A DNA stretch of 64,000 nucleotides from Imbricaverruca yamaguchii (taxonomy: Eukaryota > Arthropoda > Thecostraca > Neoverrucidae), in assembly GCA_034440575.1 (NCBI GenBank), contig JAOTOL010000435.1:1-64000 (forward strand). The letters are read 5' to 3'. How positions within the stretch are numbered: position 1 is the stretch's first letter; each line of letters begins with the position of its first letter. Shown one piece after another: positions 32,921 to 43,951 of the stretch. The translations under genes were made by a program, and so were the position numbers. Under the pieces are notes generated by a model. The model saw only the letters and a program-made list of their open reading frames with translations. It was not told the origin of the DNA and made no database searches.

Positions 32921-33984
32921 GACAACGGTCCGACGTCAGCTGGCCGTTATTGATATGTCGAATTCAACCCGACATATGCTGATATTCCAGATCAGTATGC
33001 TGATGTCGGGCTGAGAGCGGCCAAATGTTGGCATGCCGTTTATTAGATGTCGAGCTCGCCCCGACACATGCAGACAGCGGGCAGATATCGGCATGTTTAC
33101 TTGGTGGAGATGCAAATAATCAGGGAAAGAAGCTTCTGATGATAGTGTCTAGCTTCCTGCTGTTTCACCTCAACAGTTGAGTATTTGGCCACGCTGCAAG
33201 GGAAAATCCTCGCCGGTGGGAGCATGACATTCATTAGTAACACCTTGGCCCAATCTAGCCCAAACGTATTCATACCACAACGCTACTTACGAATTTGCAA
33301 TATGTTCCTTGGCCGCACATCGCTTCCAATGTGCGTCGCCATCTTGGAAAAACCGCACAGAACGGGGCTGGACATATTTTTTCATTCCGCGCGTTCCCCG
33401 GGGAATCTGCGAAATCTGGCCGCGGAATTCCTGAGCAACGGACAAAGAACGGCACATGATGTCAGAGTCCAGGGAATTTCTTGGCGGAACGTGACAAAGA
33501 ACGCAGCCATAATGTGATATAACCATGGATTTGACTTTCTCTCGTCATGCACGTCTTGTATCCCCATGTGGAAATACCACCGGAATAGGATCCCTGCACC
33601 TATGGGAACAGGGCCGAATAATCTGGAGCCACTTCGATTGCTTTATAGCGATTGGGCAGTATCACTGTGACTGTTTGTGACGTCATCAAAACGTTGCTTC
33701 CATATCGTCGTATATTTGACCAGTGCGCTATCTCTTGCCTATATGCGGCATATTCGGCTACATATCTAGTGCAAACAACGCTACGGCAGAAAGTAGAAGA
33801 ATACTGCCATCTCAGGGATATGCCAATAATGACAGCATAGGCAAGAGAACCTCAGAATCAGCGAATAGGGGCAGCAGAGGGGTAGAGTGGTAGCTCATCC
33901 AGAGATGATAGAGCTACCCAACATAAAAAGCTAAGGAGGGTTATGAAACTTCTTAAGTGTATGATGCTTAATAAGCATTCGATC

Positions 33985-34415
33985 CAAATTTGATGAGTTC
34001 ATATGTTATGTTGCTGAGGAAAAGCCAGATTTTCTTTGCATTATTGAAGCATTGGTCAGTGAGGGATATTTTGGGGATAACTTGCAGGACTATGAGATTC
34101 ATGGATACAATATGTTTTCGTGTAATATGGGTCCAACAGTGAAAGGGGGTGGTGTAATGCTCTATGTGAATAGCTGATACAGTTCTTAAAAAGTAGCAGA
34201 TTGGGTAAAAAAAATATGTGTGAAGTCCATTTGACTCGATGTTGCTGTGGGAAAAGGCGACAGCAATAAACTGAGGATAGGAGCTTTGCATCGATCAGGA
34301 ACCTTGACACGTTCTCAGCAAATGGAGCTCAATAAGGTGATTTGTGAGGAAATCAGTAGGCACTTTCGGAGGAAATGCCTTATTCTTGGTGACTTCAATC
34401 TAGAATCTTAAACGG
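33985..34415 (+). pseudogene. CR1 endonuclease fragment, heavily decayed
   Basis: Conceptual translation with frame changes gives PDFLCIIEALVSEGYFGDNL, GYNMFSCNMGP, GGGVMLYVNS, LRIGALHRSGTL and CLILGDFNL, in the order of the CR1 apurinic-type endonuclease: the E of the IxE block, the GGG-LYV block and the GDFN block. Stops and shifts are numerous. The upstream 33750-33800 carries the CR1 family-3 5' UTR phrase CGGCTACATATCTAGTGCAA. Confidence 0.65.
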
Positions 34416-34794
34416 AAAAACCTTCAGATGTAGGAAAACATCAAAATTTGCAGCACTTATCGAACTGCCCAAAAACGTATGAACTAACGTGTTGGTCTGT
34501 AGCCTTTGCATGGCCCGTAAGCAAAGCAATGCATCAATAAATCGTGCCTTGAATCATCATTTATTCGGAAACCTCTTTGATAATCAATTAACTATAAAGT
34601 TGCACACACACACACACAATAGTTTTGGTCATTGTCCATGGTGCAAGTAAAATAGCATGCAGACACGTAGCGAGGATACGGTATAATTCAAGTTCATTTC
34701 TTTTTCGCAATAGTTTTCCGTAAGCTGAGACCTGCTTTGATTTAGTACGGGCCAAAATCGCACGCCACATTTCTCCATCGTCAGCTTATATTAC

Positions 34795-35062
34795 GGGTTA
34801 TAACACATTTGAGACTATGATGCACTTGAGGTTACGATACATTTGGGGTTATGGTACACTTGAGGTTACGATACATTTGAGGTTATGATACACTTGAGGT
34901 TGCGATACATTAGAGGTTATGACACATTAGAGGTTATGATACATTTTATGTTATGATAAATTTTTTGTTATGATACATTTGAGGTTGTGATACATTTGAG
35001 GTTATGATACATGTGAGGTTATGATATATTAGAGGTTATGATACATTAGGAGTTACGATACA
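34795..35062. repeat. Minisatellite, GAGGTTATGATACATTT unit, array 2
   Basis: About 15 units of the same 16-17 bp monomer as 16925-17265. The left flank (CGGGCCAAAATCGCACGCCA then CGTCAGCT) resembles the left flank of array 1. Confidence 0.9.
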
Positions 35063-35310
35063 GACCCCTTCTAATAGTAGGTTGTATTATTTTAGCAGCT
35101 CATGGTATGTTGATGACATCACGAATGAGAGGCTTCTGCTGCTAACGTGGGAGAATATTAACAATATTTTACACCTGTTGTAATATGCATACGCATATTA
35201 TGAGATATAAAATATAATATGCATAGTACGGGGTAGAATCTGTCAAATTTTAGACCGGGAAGGATGCAATGAAGTCTTCCAGGAAAGGTACTTTTCTCGG
35301 TCGGTCTGAG

Positions 35311-36041
35311 TGGTAAAGACATAAAGACATAAAAGATTAGTGCAACTATGAGCCACAAGGGCCCTTCTTGGTTACACTGTACACTGAACCAGCTGCCCAC
35401 CAAATCTGTCAATCAGCCCTCCCTGTAATACTGAAAAGCAAGCCCTTTATTCTTATAATGATTGTCTATGCTGTTTTTAAAGATGTTCAATGTGCTGCTA
35501 CTGACAATGTTTTCTGGCAGCTGGTTCCAGTGTTCTACTACCCTGTTGGTGAAGAAAGTTTGCCTTAACCTTGTTCTGCTGTGGTTAACTTTAATTTTGA
35601 ATTTATGACCCCTAATTGCATCATTTCTGTTCAATTCAAACATTTCCCCAAGGTATCCCCTCTCCAGACCATGGACAAATTTAAAGACCTCGATGAGATC
35701 TCCTCTCAGCCTTCTATATCTAAGTGAAAACATATTCAATTTCTTCAATCTTTCCTCATATGCCAGGTTGCTTATGCCATTAACCATTTTTGTAGCCCTC
35801 TTTTGTACTCTCTCTAAAAGCCAACAATTTTTTTTTCATAGCTAGGAGACCAAGCTTGGATGCAGTATTCCAAATGTGGCCTGACTTATGCACAGTAAAG
35901 CTTCCTGATCACTTCCTCATTTCTGTATGATACATTCCTATTTATTGCCCCGAGCATTCTCAGTGCCTTCTTCCTGGCTTCCTTGGTCTGTTCTGATGCC
36001 CCCAGTTTTGTGTTTAGAATAACACCTAAATCCTTCTCCTC
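35311..36041 (-). mobile_element. CR1-type LINE fragment, family 1
   Basis: The reverse-strand frame 35413-35787 gives the ORF2 C-terminus (MVNGISNLAYEERLKKLNMF, then GEMFELNRNDAIRGHKFKIK and VVEHWNQLPENIVSSSTLNI). ATAAAGAC octamers mark its 3' end at 35311-35335. A short insertion in a T-run near 35828 shifts the upstream part. It is cut at 36041 by a minisatellite. Confidence 0.85.
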
Positions 36042-36064
36042 CCTAGAAAAAATTCCATTAGGAA

Positions 36065-36335
36065 TTTCCTAATGGTATTGCCCCTTGGAAATTGGAACAT
36101 TCCGAATGGTCTAATGGTCCTGATGGTCCTAATGGTACCTAATGGTCCTGATGGTACCTAATGGTCCTGATGGTACCTAGTGGTCCTGATGGTTCTAATG
36201 GTACCTAATGGTCCTGATGGTATCTAATGGTTATAATGGTACCTAGTGGTTTCCTGATGATTCCTGTAATCCCAATGGACCCTTATGATCCCAATATCCC
36301 CTGGTGGTTTCTAGTGGTCTGAGTGGTGGGCTTTC
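36065..36335. repeat. Minisatellite, CTAATGGTCCTGATGGTAC unit
   Basis: About 12 units of 18-20 bp (TAATGGTCCTGATGGTACC) with increasing degeneration to the right. It begins where the family-1 CR1 fragment stops. Confidence 0.85.
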
Positions 36336-36339
36336 TAGC

Positions 36340-37360
36340 AGAAATATATACTGATATTGGGAACAGTTTTTGGATGTTTACCCTCGCTGTATAAATCGTG
36401 GTACGAATTCCCTTGTTGTATTTCATGCCTAAAGGCAACACGCAACACTATGACTCTTGCAGCGTTTTGCCGTAGCTGTTGCACACACACATACATATAA
36501 GTAAACATTTATCAACACTGCGCCGCCTGATACAATGCACCACGTTAAAATCGGGCGTTTAATCAGGTCCATAAATCAATGACAACTACTAGAAGTGTTG
36601 GGTTTTGCTTTCATACTTATTGATATGGGTTCACGCAGTAGCCATACTTTTGAAACCATCAGTATGGGAGTCAGCTACGGAATCGAACAGTGCCAAAGTT
36701 CTGCGCACAACACGGTAAAGTTCTACCAGCTTCGAACGATATATTCCACAACATACGGATGGATGGCATACATTGCGGTCTTTTCCTATCACAACCAGGC
36801 CAAAATCAAGGCGTGTGGCACGACTGTTCGGCGCGAGAAGCGGAGTGACCGTGGCTCAGCTTCTTTCTGCATTTCTGGTGCAGCAGGGTACTTCGGTTTT
36901 CTGCGCAGGTCGTGTTTTTTATTCAGGAACCTGGACACCTTTCGTTCCACAAGCGCTAAGTAGTCAGCCGAGCTCCTGGTCGGTTGCAGGTGTCTTTTTA
37001 GTTCATCTGTGGAAAAAAAGTTCGCCTGAAATATATGATATATAAACTGTACGGCCATTAATGCATATGCAATTAAGTGTTGTTAATCCAGGGTTTTTGC
37101 TTCATAACGTTACAAGGGCGATCACCGTAAGGAATAAAACTATGACTGCACCCACGTTGGAACTAACAAAAACAAAAACACTAACATATATATAGCCTAT
37201 AAACAAATGAAATTTGAAAAGGGCCAATGCGCCATCTGTAAATGGGACCACGGGACTATTCCATTAATCTACAGTGGGGAAGAAGAGCGGAGAGGTTCGG
37301 GGAGACTCGAACAGGAAATGAATGGAACAGCGGGCAGACATTTGGGGAGATGTGAACTTA
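36340..37360. other. Intergenic stretch, no gene seen
   Basis: Short frames (36595-36963 and shadows) have no recognisable domain. This is the 3' side of the reverse-strand coiled-coil exon at 37369. Confidence 0.35.
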
Positions 37361-37368
37361 TGAGTTGC

Positions 37369-37612
37369 TTACGGACTGATCTTGTCTTCCAATAGTATTC
37401 TGGGTTTGTTGGGTCTTGATTCATTCTCACCTTGTCCTTGAACAGCAGCGGGCACTTCGTGCTGGAATGCATGGTTCAGCTCCTGCAGCTGCTTGGCATA
37501 ATCCTGAAGAGCCTCTTTGTTGCTCTCGAGGAGGGTGACCTGCTGCTTCAGCTGAGTAACCTCCTCATTCTGCTTTGCCATCTCTTTCTGCAGGAGTTTG
37601 AACTTCTTGTAC
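37369..37612 (-). CDS. Last exon of a coiled-coil protein, probably a THAP-type gene
   Basis: The reverse-strand acceptor TTCTGATAG|GTAC opens a frame YKKFKLLQKEMAKQNEEVTQ followed by LKQQVTLLESNKEALQDYAK and ending RILLEDKISP with TAA at 37369-37371. Heptad leucines across about 40 residues indicate a coiled coil. The previous exon (38442-38569) ends in phase 2 and this one completes its codon, so the two join as EKQAKYKKFK. THAP proteins commonly end in a coiled coil for self-association, and a THAP exon lies upstream on the same strand, but nothing here names the protein. Confidence 0.6.
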
Positions 37613-38441
37613 CTATCAGAAATTGATTATTTGGGTTTAGGGATGCCCCGACAGCAGGGTCATTTGGCGCCCAGTACCTATTAGATACACAACATTAGTA
37701 ATGTCATTGCGATAAAGGACCTAGTATCATTTGAAGACATGGGATAGTGAGGATTGAAACTTCCAGGAGAAATTAGAATTAAAGGTGAAAGTAATCAAAC
37801 ATCCTTCCTCACAACCATACAAGTGCTATATATTTTGATGGGTTATTGCTAATTTCCATTGATTCTGGGGTCCTTGCTTCGATACAACTTGGCGATGCCC
37901 CCAAATTAACAACTTCCATCCATCCAAAAAATATGACTACCCCATCAATCAGCATCTCTCTCTTGAGTTATGTGGATGGCTATGAATCCACATACACACA
38001 ACACGCACACTGTACACTGATAAAGTGTAATTTAACACTTTACATGGCTGCGGCAAGCACAATCAGCTGGCTACATTTGCTAGTGACCAACAAATTATAG
38101 TTAGTTTTCTCTACTTACCTTCAGGAAATACTGTACATGAATTATATATATTGGTGTCTAAGCCAGATGAAAGTTCAAATACGTCGTGTAGAAATGAAAT
38201 GATTATTGTACTAAAGTCATATTTTGAGAGGAAAATGGTATCAGGATGAAACGCAATGCTCTATTCTCCATCCAATTGTATATTTGGAGCATATCTGAAC
38301 TTCTTCATTGCAAGCATATTTAAAACCATCACAACTTAACATTGGTGGGCTGTGTTCACACATTCCTTAGTACCTGCTGATCCTTTGAAACCACTACGGG
38401 TTAAATACCCCTAATTTTGTATTTGAATTAAATCTACTTAC
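37613..38441. other. Intron between the two coiled-coil exons
   Basis: No coding sequence. A SINE-like tail (TTGATTATTTGGGTTTAGGG then TTTGGCGCCCAG) lies at 37622-37675, next to the acceptor of the last exon. Confidence 0.5.
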
Positions 38442-38569
38442 TTGGCTTGTTTTTCCAGTGGTTGATGGATATCATCTGGAAGTACAGAGGTGCCACCAAA
38501 GATACCTTCATCAGAGGCGGCCTAGCACCTTTTGGCCGACTGATCAGTCTCGTCAGGCTGGAGCTGCTG
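38442..38569 (-). CDS. Penultimate exon of the coiled-coil protein, with an in-frame TAG
   Basis: Acceptor ATATTCTGCAG|CAGC and donor GCCAA|GTAAGT on the reverse strand. The frame that joins the last exon reads QQLQPDETDQSAKRC, then TAG (38522-38524), then AASDEGIFGGTSVLPDDIHQ and PLEKQAK. Either the stop is a real nonsense change or the exon starts at the TAG itself, which could serve as an acceptor (GTGCTAG|GCC), although its pyrimidine tract is poor. Confidence 0.5.
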
Positions 38570-39359
38570 CTGCAGAATATACACAAATGATTACAATCAT
38601 GCAGATTAGTGAGCTATTAAGGTTTTTGGTGCACCAACAGCTCTGGCTATATACCCAGTATTCATGATTATCACGCATTTCACTACTGCAACAGCAATGA
38701 TGCATCTAGATTCTGTAAAAATAGCCAACACACAAAAAGGAACCTGTATGCTGATGTGCAGAAAGGAACATTGAAAACAAAATTTTAGCAGAATACACCA
38801 CAATAGTCACAGCATCCTTGTGATATGTCCACTCAATGAAGCTAGCATAGATGGCATACAGTGGGAGGAGAATCAAGGAATATCTAATCATATCTCACAT
38901 ACATCTTACTTTAGGGTACATATTTAAATTGTCACAAAAAGCTTGATGCAATTGTAAAGTTGAAAATGTTTTGCTTGGTCTTTTGAATGCATCTCATAGT
39001 CACCTTTGACATGATCAGTGCCTTGTATTTTGCTAGACAAAGGTGGATTGCTTATAAACACCACCATCTTAGTCATAAAGTCATAAGTCATACAGTGTTA
39101 AGGCTTAATAAGGGCCACAAGGGCCCATCTGGGTCAAGCCTGTCTAGAAGATATTAGAAAGTACATGTTCACACCTATCAATTCCAAACCCATGCAATCC
39201 CTCCACCTGTGCCACCTCAGCCAATCTCATCAGTATGACATCACAAAGGAAGTTGCCAAATCCACTGCTAGGTACACCCCATATAGTACAACATAATACT
39301 AGCATAATGTTATACCCTATATAGCTAGTGAAAATACTCAATATCCCATGCATCACAAG

Positions 39360-42233
39360 TTAGAATTCAAAAACAACATTTTCCTGTCTAAAAAAATTAT
39401 CCACCCTACTTTTAAAGACATTCAATGAGGGACTCCCCACTGCATCAGCAGGCAGCCTATTCCATTGGTCAACAACCCTTTGACTGAAGACCTGTTGTCG
39501 TTTAACTGTCCTGCACCTCATTTTGTCTAACCTGAATTGATGACCCCTATGGGATACTCTAAACTGCAGAGCATCATTCAAATTGACCTGATCTAGCCCT
39601 CTAACAATTTTGTACATTTCAATCATGTCTCCCCTTAATCTCCTATACTTGAGTGAGTACATATCTAATGCATTAAGCCTTTCTCCATATTCTAAGTTAC
39701 TTAATCCACTGACGAGTCTAGTGGCTTTGCGCTGGACTCTTTCTAACATATCTATATCCTTTTCTAGGTAGGGGCTCCATGCTTGTACAGAGTACTCCAA
39801 GTGGGGCCGCACATATGCTAAGTACAGCTTTTTCATGACTTCCCTGCTCTTATATTTCACACTTCTATTAATGAGTCCCAGCATTCTGAGTGCCCTATTT
39901 CTAGCTGAGATACATTGTTTTTCTGCTTTAAGGTCTTTTGAGACCAACACACCTAAGTCCCTTTCCTCTTCAATAACATCCAGTTCCCTCCCTCCCATTT
40001 TATAACTGAATGTCTCGCCTGCAGACCCTATATGCATAACCTTACACTTATCATAGTTGAAAGTCATCTGCCATTGATCAGCCCACTCTTTTAGGTCGTC
40101 CAAATCTAGTTGAATATTACTAGATTGATCTCTGCTGTTAGCCACTCCTACCAGCTTGATGTCATCAGCAAATTTGAACACTCTATTCCTCAGCCCTACT
40201 TCAATGTTGTTCACAAAGATGATAAAGAGGAGGGGCCCTAGAACAGAGCCCTGTGGCACTCCACTCAGAACATCTTTCCAACCAGATTTACATCCATTCA
40301 ATACTACCCTTTGTTTCCTTCCCTGCAACCATGCTTCAATCCAATGTAGAACTTTTCCTACAATCCCATGTTGTTGTAATTGATGAATTAACCTTCCATG
40401 TGGAACTTTATCAAAAGCTTTGCTAAAGTCCAAGTACACAACATCCATCCTGCTTTCATTGTCTACTTCTTTGGTAACATACTCAATGAACTCCAATAGG
40501 TTAGTTAAACAAGACCTTTGAAATCGAAATCCATGTTGAGTATCCCTTAAAAGGTTGTGCCTATCAAGATGAATCTGAACATTCTGTTTAACCAGCTTTT
40601 CTAGTACTTTGCAAACTAATGAGGTCAAACTGACTGGCCTGTAGTTTCCTACACTCTTCCTATTTCCCTTTTTGAAAATTGGTACTACACTTGCATTTCT
40701 CCAATCTTCAGGTACTTCTGAATACTCCATAGATCGCCTGAAAATGATACCTAGGGGAGTTGCTAAAGCTTTAGCACACTCTACTAAGATCCTAGCATAT
40801 ATTTCATCTGGTCCGGAAGCTTTATTAGGTTTTATATTCTGCAACTGCTTCTCTACGGCTTCTGTAGTTATTGTAAGATCCTCCAGCATATCACCTGCCA
40901 TGGCATGGCCTACAGATGTTCCTATTGTACCAGAATTATCTTTAGTGAAGACTGATGAGAATTGCCTGCTTAGGGATTCCACAATGTCGCAATCATCAAC
41001 CACTATTTCCCCATCTACCTCCAGTGGTCCTACACTACACTTTTTAGCCTTAAATTTATAGAAGCTAAAGAATCTCTTAGCATTACCTGCTGAACATTCT
41101 CGAGCAAAGTTGATTTCAGCAAGTCTTTTAGATGCTCTAACACACCTCCTAACTTTATTTCTAGATATTCTATATGATTCTAGGTTTAACCCAGAGTTAG
41201 TATCTTTTAGTTTCTTGAATGCTTGTTTCTTTGAGTCCAGTAATTGCTTAACTTCCCTAGTCAGCCACGAAGGGTGCTTAACCCTGTTTGATCTAATTTG
41301 CCTACTGGGAATGAACCTATCCTGACCCTGAAATAGCTTATCTTTTATCATTGTCCACATTTCATAAGCATCTAAGCCATTCAATATGACTTCCCAATTA
41401 ATTTCACTTAGGAAGCTCCTGAACTCACTGTAATTCCCTTTTGTAAAATTCGGAATCAATGTTCTGTTGGTTGCTACCCTTCCAACATATAATGAGAAGC
41501 GTATAATGTTGTGATCACTATTACCAAAGGTCTCTCCGACGTTAACATTTTGCACAAAATTTTCCTCATTAGTAAGCACTAGATCTAATATTTTATTTTC
41601 CCTTGTAGGCTCGTGTATCATTTGAAAGAAGAAATTGTCCTCAAAACAAGCCATGAAACATCTTTCTGATTTGCTTACACCTATTGTTTTGTTTCCCAAT
41701 CCTGCTATGTTGAAATCCCCCAACAAAATAGTTCTCTCCTGTACTCTCCTACTTATCTCTTCCTGCATCAGCCTGTCAGTGTTTTCATTCTGGTCTGGAG
41801 GTCTATAGAATGCCCCAATCCTAAATTTTGTTCCATTCTTCAGAATTATATCTAACCACAAAGATTCTACTCCTGCACTATGTACTCCATCCTCTATGGA
41901 ATGACATTTCATTACTTGCCTAACATACAAGAGAATGCCACCTCCTATCCTTGCCTCTCTTTGATAGGCATGCATGTTGTAGCCTGTCAATTCAAATTCT
42001 TGCAAATTGTCTCCAAACATGCTTTCGTTAACCCATGCTTCTGTTATGCACACCAAATCTAGCTGTTCAGACAACATATATGCATGCAGTTCCCCAATTT
42101 TGTTCCTAACACTTCTGGCATTGACATAAAAACATGATAAATTATTCCTTCCATTGCTTGCTATGCTTCTCTCTTTATCAGCTACATCCCCCCATGTCCT
42201 GCCTAGTTTCCCTGTTTCCTGTTGAGAGCCTCC
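39360..42233 (-). CDS. CR1 ORF2: endonuclease and reverse transcriptase, intact
   Basis: The frame is open from 42233 to the TAA at 39360; the first ATG gives 905 residues from 42077. Codons upstream of that ATG encode a genuine endonuclease start (SCFYVNARSVRNKIGELHAY), so translation probably begins earlier. Endonuclease blocks are LDLVCITEAWVNE, GGGILLYVR, GAFYRPPDQNEN, TILLGDFNIAG, LDLVLTNE and GNSDHNIIRFSL. RT blocks are IKPNKASGPDEIYARILV, VPIFKKGNRKSVGNYRPVSL, VVYLDFSKAFDKVPHGRL, SGVPQGSVLGPLLFIIFVNN and the catalytic FADD of KFADDIKLV. The C-terminal CR1 region (RPHLEYSVQAW, LERVQRKATRLVSGLSNLEY) follows. No internal stop. Confidence 0.92.
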   Translation of the reverse strand, partial: GGSQQETGKLGRTWGDVADKERSIASNGRNNLSCFYVNARSVRNKIGELHAYMLSEQLDLVCITEAWVNESMFGDNLQEFELTGYNMHAYQREARIGGGILLYVRQVMKCHSIEDGVHSAGVESLWLDIILKNGTKFRIGAFYRPPDQNENTDRLMQEEISRRVQERTILLGDFNIAGLGNKTIGVSKSERCFMACFEDNFFFQMIHEPTRENKILDLVLTNEENFVQNVNVGETFGNSDHNIIRFSLYVGRVATNRTLIPNFTKGNYSEFRSFLSEINWEVILNGLDAYEMWTMIKDKLFQGQDRFIPSRQIRSNRVKHPSWLTREVKQLLDSKKQAFKKLKDTNSGLNLESYRISRNKVRRCVRASKRLAEINFARECSAGNAKRFFSFYKFKAKKCSVGPLEVDGEIVVDDCDIVESLSRQFSSVFTKDNSGTIGTSVGHAMAGDMLEDLTITTEAVEKQLQNIKPNKASGPDEIYARILVECAKALATPLGIIFRRSMEYSEVPEDWRNASVVPIFKKGNRKSVGNYRPVSLTSLVCKVLEKLVKQNVQIHLDRHNLLRDTQHGFRFQRSCLTNLLEFIEYVTKEVDNESRMDVVYLDFSKAFDKVPHGRLIHQLQQHGIVGKVLHWIEAWLQGRKQRVVLNGCKSGWKDVLSGVPQGSVLGPLLFIIFVNNIEVGLRNRVFKFADDIKLVGVANSRDQSSNIQLDLDDLKEWADQWQMTFNYDKCKVMHIGSAGETFSYKMGGRELDVIEEERDLGVLVSKDLKAEKQCISARNRALRMLGLINRSVKYKSREVMKKLYLAYVRPHLEYSVQAWSPYLEKDIDMLERVQRKATRLVSGLSNLEYGERLNALDMYSLKYRRLRGDMIEMYKIVRGLDQVNLNDALQFRVSHRGHQFRLDKMRCRTVKRQQVFSQRVVDQWNRLPADAVGSPSLNVFKSRVDNFFRQENVVFEF

Positions 42234-43077
42234 TCATACCTATTGCTGAGCAATTCCACTCCTCTCTTGCTCAGATGTAATCCATCTAAAGCAAACATCT
42301 CCGTCCTCCCCCAAAACTCCCCCACAAATCCAAGAACTGCACCCCAAGCTCCTTACAAATGTTGGCCACCCTGGTATTGAGCCCAATGGCCCTCGAATAC
42401 CACTCCATGCTTGCATGGACCATAGGGAGGATGGATGTCACCACTCCTCTTTTCCTACTTCCTGCTAAACTACCTATCAAAGCCCTATAGGCTTTCATTG
42501 TTTCCTCTGTATTATTTTTTCCTACATCGTTAACTCCAACCTGCACAATTACCGTTGCACCCTCTCCACTTCCCCTCATTACTCCCTCCAGCCTATCCCT
42601 AACATCTTTCACCTGCGCTCCCGGGTAGCAAACACGCATCCGTCTGCTGGGGTTCTTGCTACAAAATGTTCGATCCATGTACCAAACCCTGGAATCCCCT
42701 ATGACTAAAACCTCTCTCTCTCCATCTCTATCTTCAGCCATCTGGTCATCCCCACCTCCGTCCCTCTCATCATTACCTTCCCTCTCCTCCAGTGCATCAA
42801 ACCTATTTTTAATTGGGACGCCCATGTCCACCTTCCTTAGCGCCAGTCGGGTGCTATGGCGCCTTGCCACCTTCCAACTGCCACCATCCCGGACCAAGCC
42901 ATCCGAACTCCCATCAGTCCTCCGCTCGGGCACCCGAGTTGCCTGGCTGGCACCTCCCATGATGGGTCCCGCCACCAAACACTTCAAGCGCTCCACCTCC
43001 CCCGTTAACATATCTAACCTCTTACTCAAGTCCCCAATGATTCCCACACACTTACAATTCCCACAGTCTCCTTCCAT
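42203..43077 (-). pseudogene. CR1 ORF1: coiled coil and SGNH esterase, frameshifted
   Basis: Starts MEGDCGNCKCVGIIGDLSKR, a short Cys motif and coiled coil. After a charged linker comes an SGNH hydrolase: VLVIGDSRVWYMDRTFC (block I), YPGAQVKDVRDRLEG (block II), VIVQVGVNDVGK (block III). The last block, ALDGLHLSKRG with the catalytic Asp and His, lies in another frame ending at the TAG 42203-42205. The shift falls in a C-run on the + strand (42319-42323, five C; copy 2 has four). The in-frame product ends early at 42286, so copy 1 ORF1 would lack the catalytic Asp/His. Confidence 0.85.
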
Positions 43078-43228
43078 TTTTGTTGTTGTCTTTTTTTTTC
43101 TTTCTACTCTTAGTACTAAGTCTAGTTACTGTAAGCTTGTAAGCCTACAAGTATCTACTGTAATATATCTACAGTAATACAGTAATATAGCCTATAAGTA
43201 TCTACAATACACTATAATCCCGTATAAT

Positions 43229-43545
43229 TACACTAGATATGAAGATACCTACTGTAATTTATGCCCACTATTTTAGTCCTAAAATCTATCTTAAACTTAC
43301 ACACCAATTTGACACAAACTTATTCACTACAGAAGCCTACACTATAGAATTATACACTCTAGAATTACACACTACAGAGCTCACACCACACAAATATACA
43401 CCACTGAATCAAACACTGTAGTACCCGTCCACAACACCCAACAATCCTGCAGTTACACTAGGATATGAAGATATACCTAGTGTAATGCTATGCCTACTAT
43501 CTTAGTCTTAAAATCTATCTTAAACTTAAACACCAAATTGACACA
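43229..43545 (-). promoter_or_regulatory. Tandem 5' UTR monomers of CR1 copy 1
   Basis: 43229-43316 and 43454-43545 repeat the same approximately 90-bp segment (TACACTAGATATGAAGATA and TACACTAGGATATGAAGATA, both ending in AATTTGACACA/AAATTGACACA) at a period of about 225 bp. Repeated 5' monomers in LINEs often carry the internal promoter. That role is an inference here. Confidence 0.5.
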
Positions 43546-43951
43546 GCCAACACCCTTAGAACTTAACAAAATGGCGCTGGGCAGCCTCCCTGGGTTAATA
43601 TAGCCTAATTTGCTGGTCAAAAATACTTATTTGATAAAAACTGTTGAAATATACGCTCAGAAGCAACCGCTAAATATCTATACACAATTTATCCCAGTAC
43701 ACCGTCCTTTTCCGCAACACTTAGCTCGTATGTAGTAGCCCCACCAAACACGTGTTTCCTCCTCAACGCCTGGCGGCAGACTGCACTGTGTGTATTGCAT
43801 ACACACACATTACAAGAAACGAAAAGTGGTCTCGCTGAGACCCAGCACCCAAAATAGGAGTTTTAGTCCCCTCACAGTCTGAGCAGTGGGCAAAAATTGT
43901 ACAAATTGAATTTCTCCAGTTTTTCCATTTTCAGGCAGAGGTTGAACTTAC

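Larger units (their letters stand above)
39072..43693 (-). mobile_element. Full-length CR1 LINE, family 2, copy 1
   Basis: 4.62-kb reverse-strand element with 5' UTR, ORF1, ORF2 and a 3' tail of ATAAAGTC-type octamers (39072-39090). It is nearly identical to 57928-62548. Both copies stop at exactly the same 5' base (after CAATTTATC), while the flanks differ, so these are independent full-length insertions of one source family. No target duplication could be confirmed, as is common for CR1. Confidence 0.95.

Noticed and set aside
42656..43177. Forward frame rich in serine and proline opposite CR1 ORF1 (also at 61512-61997)
   Set aside because: Antisense shadow of ORF1, duplicated only because the element is duplicated.
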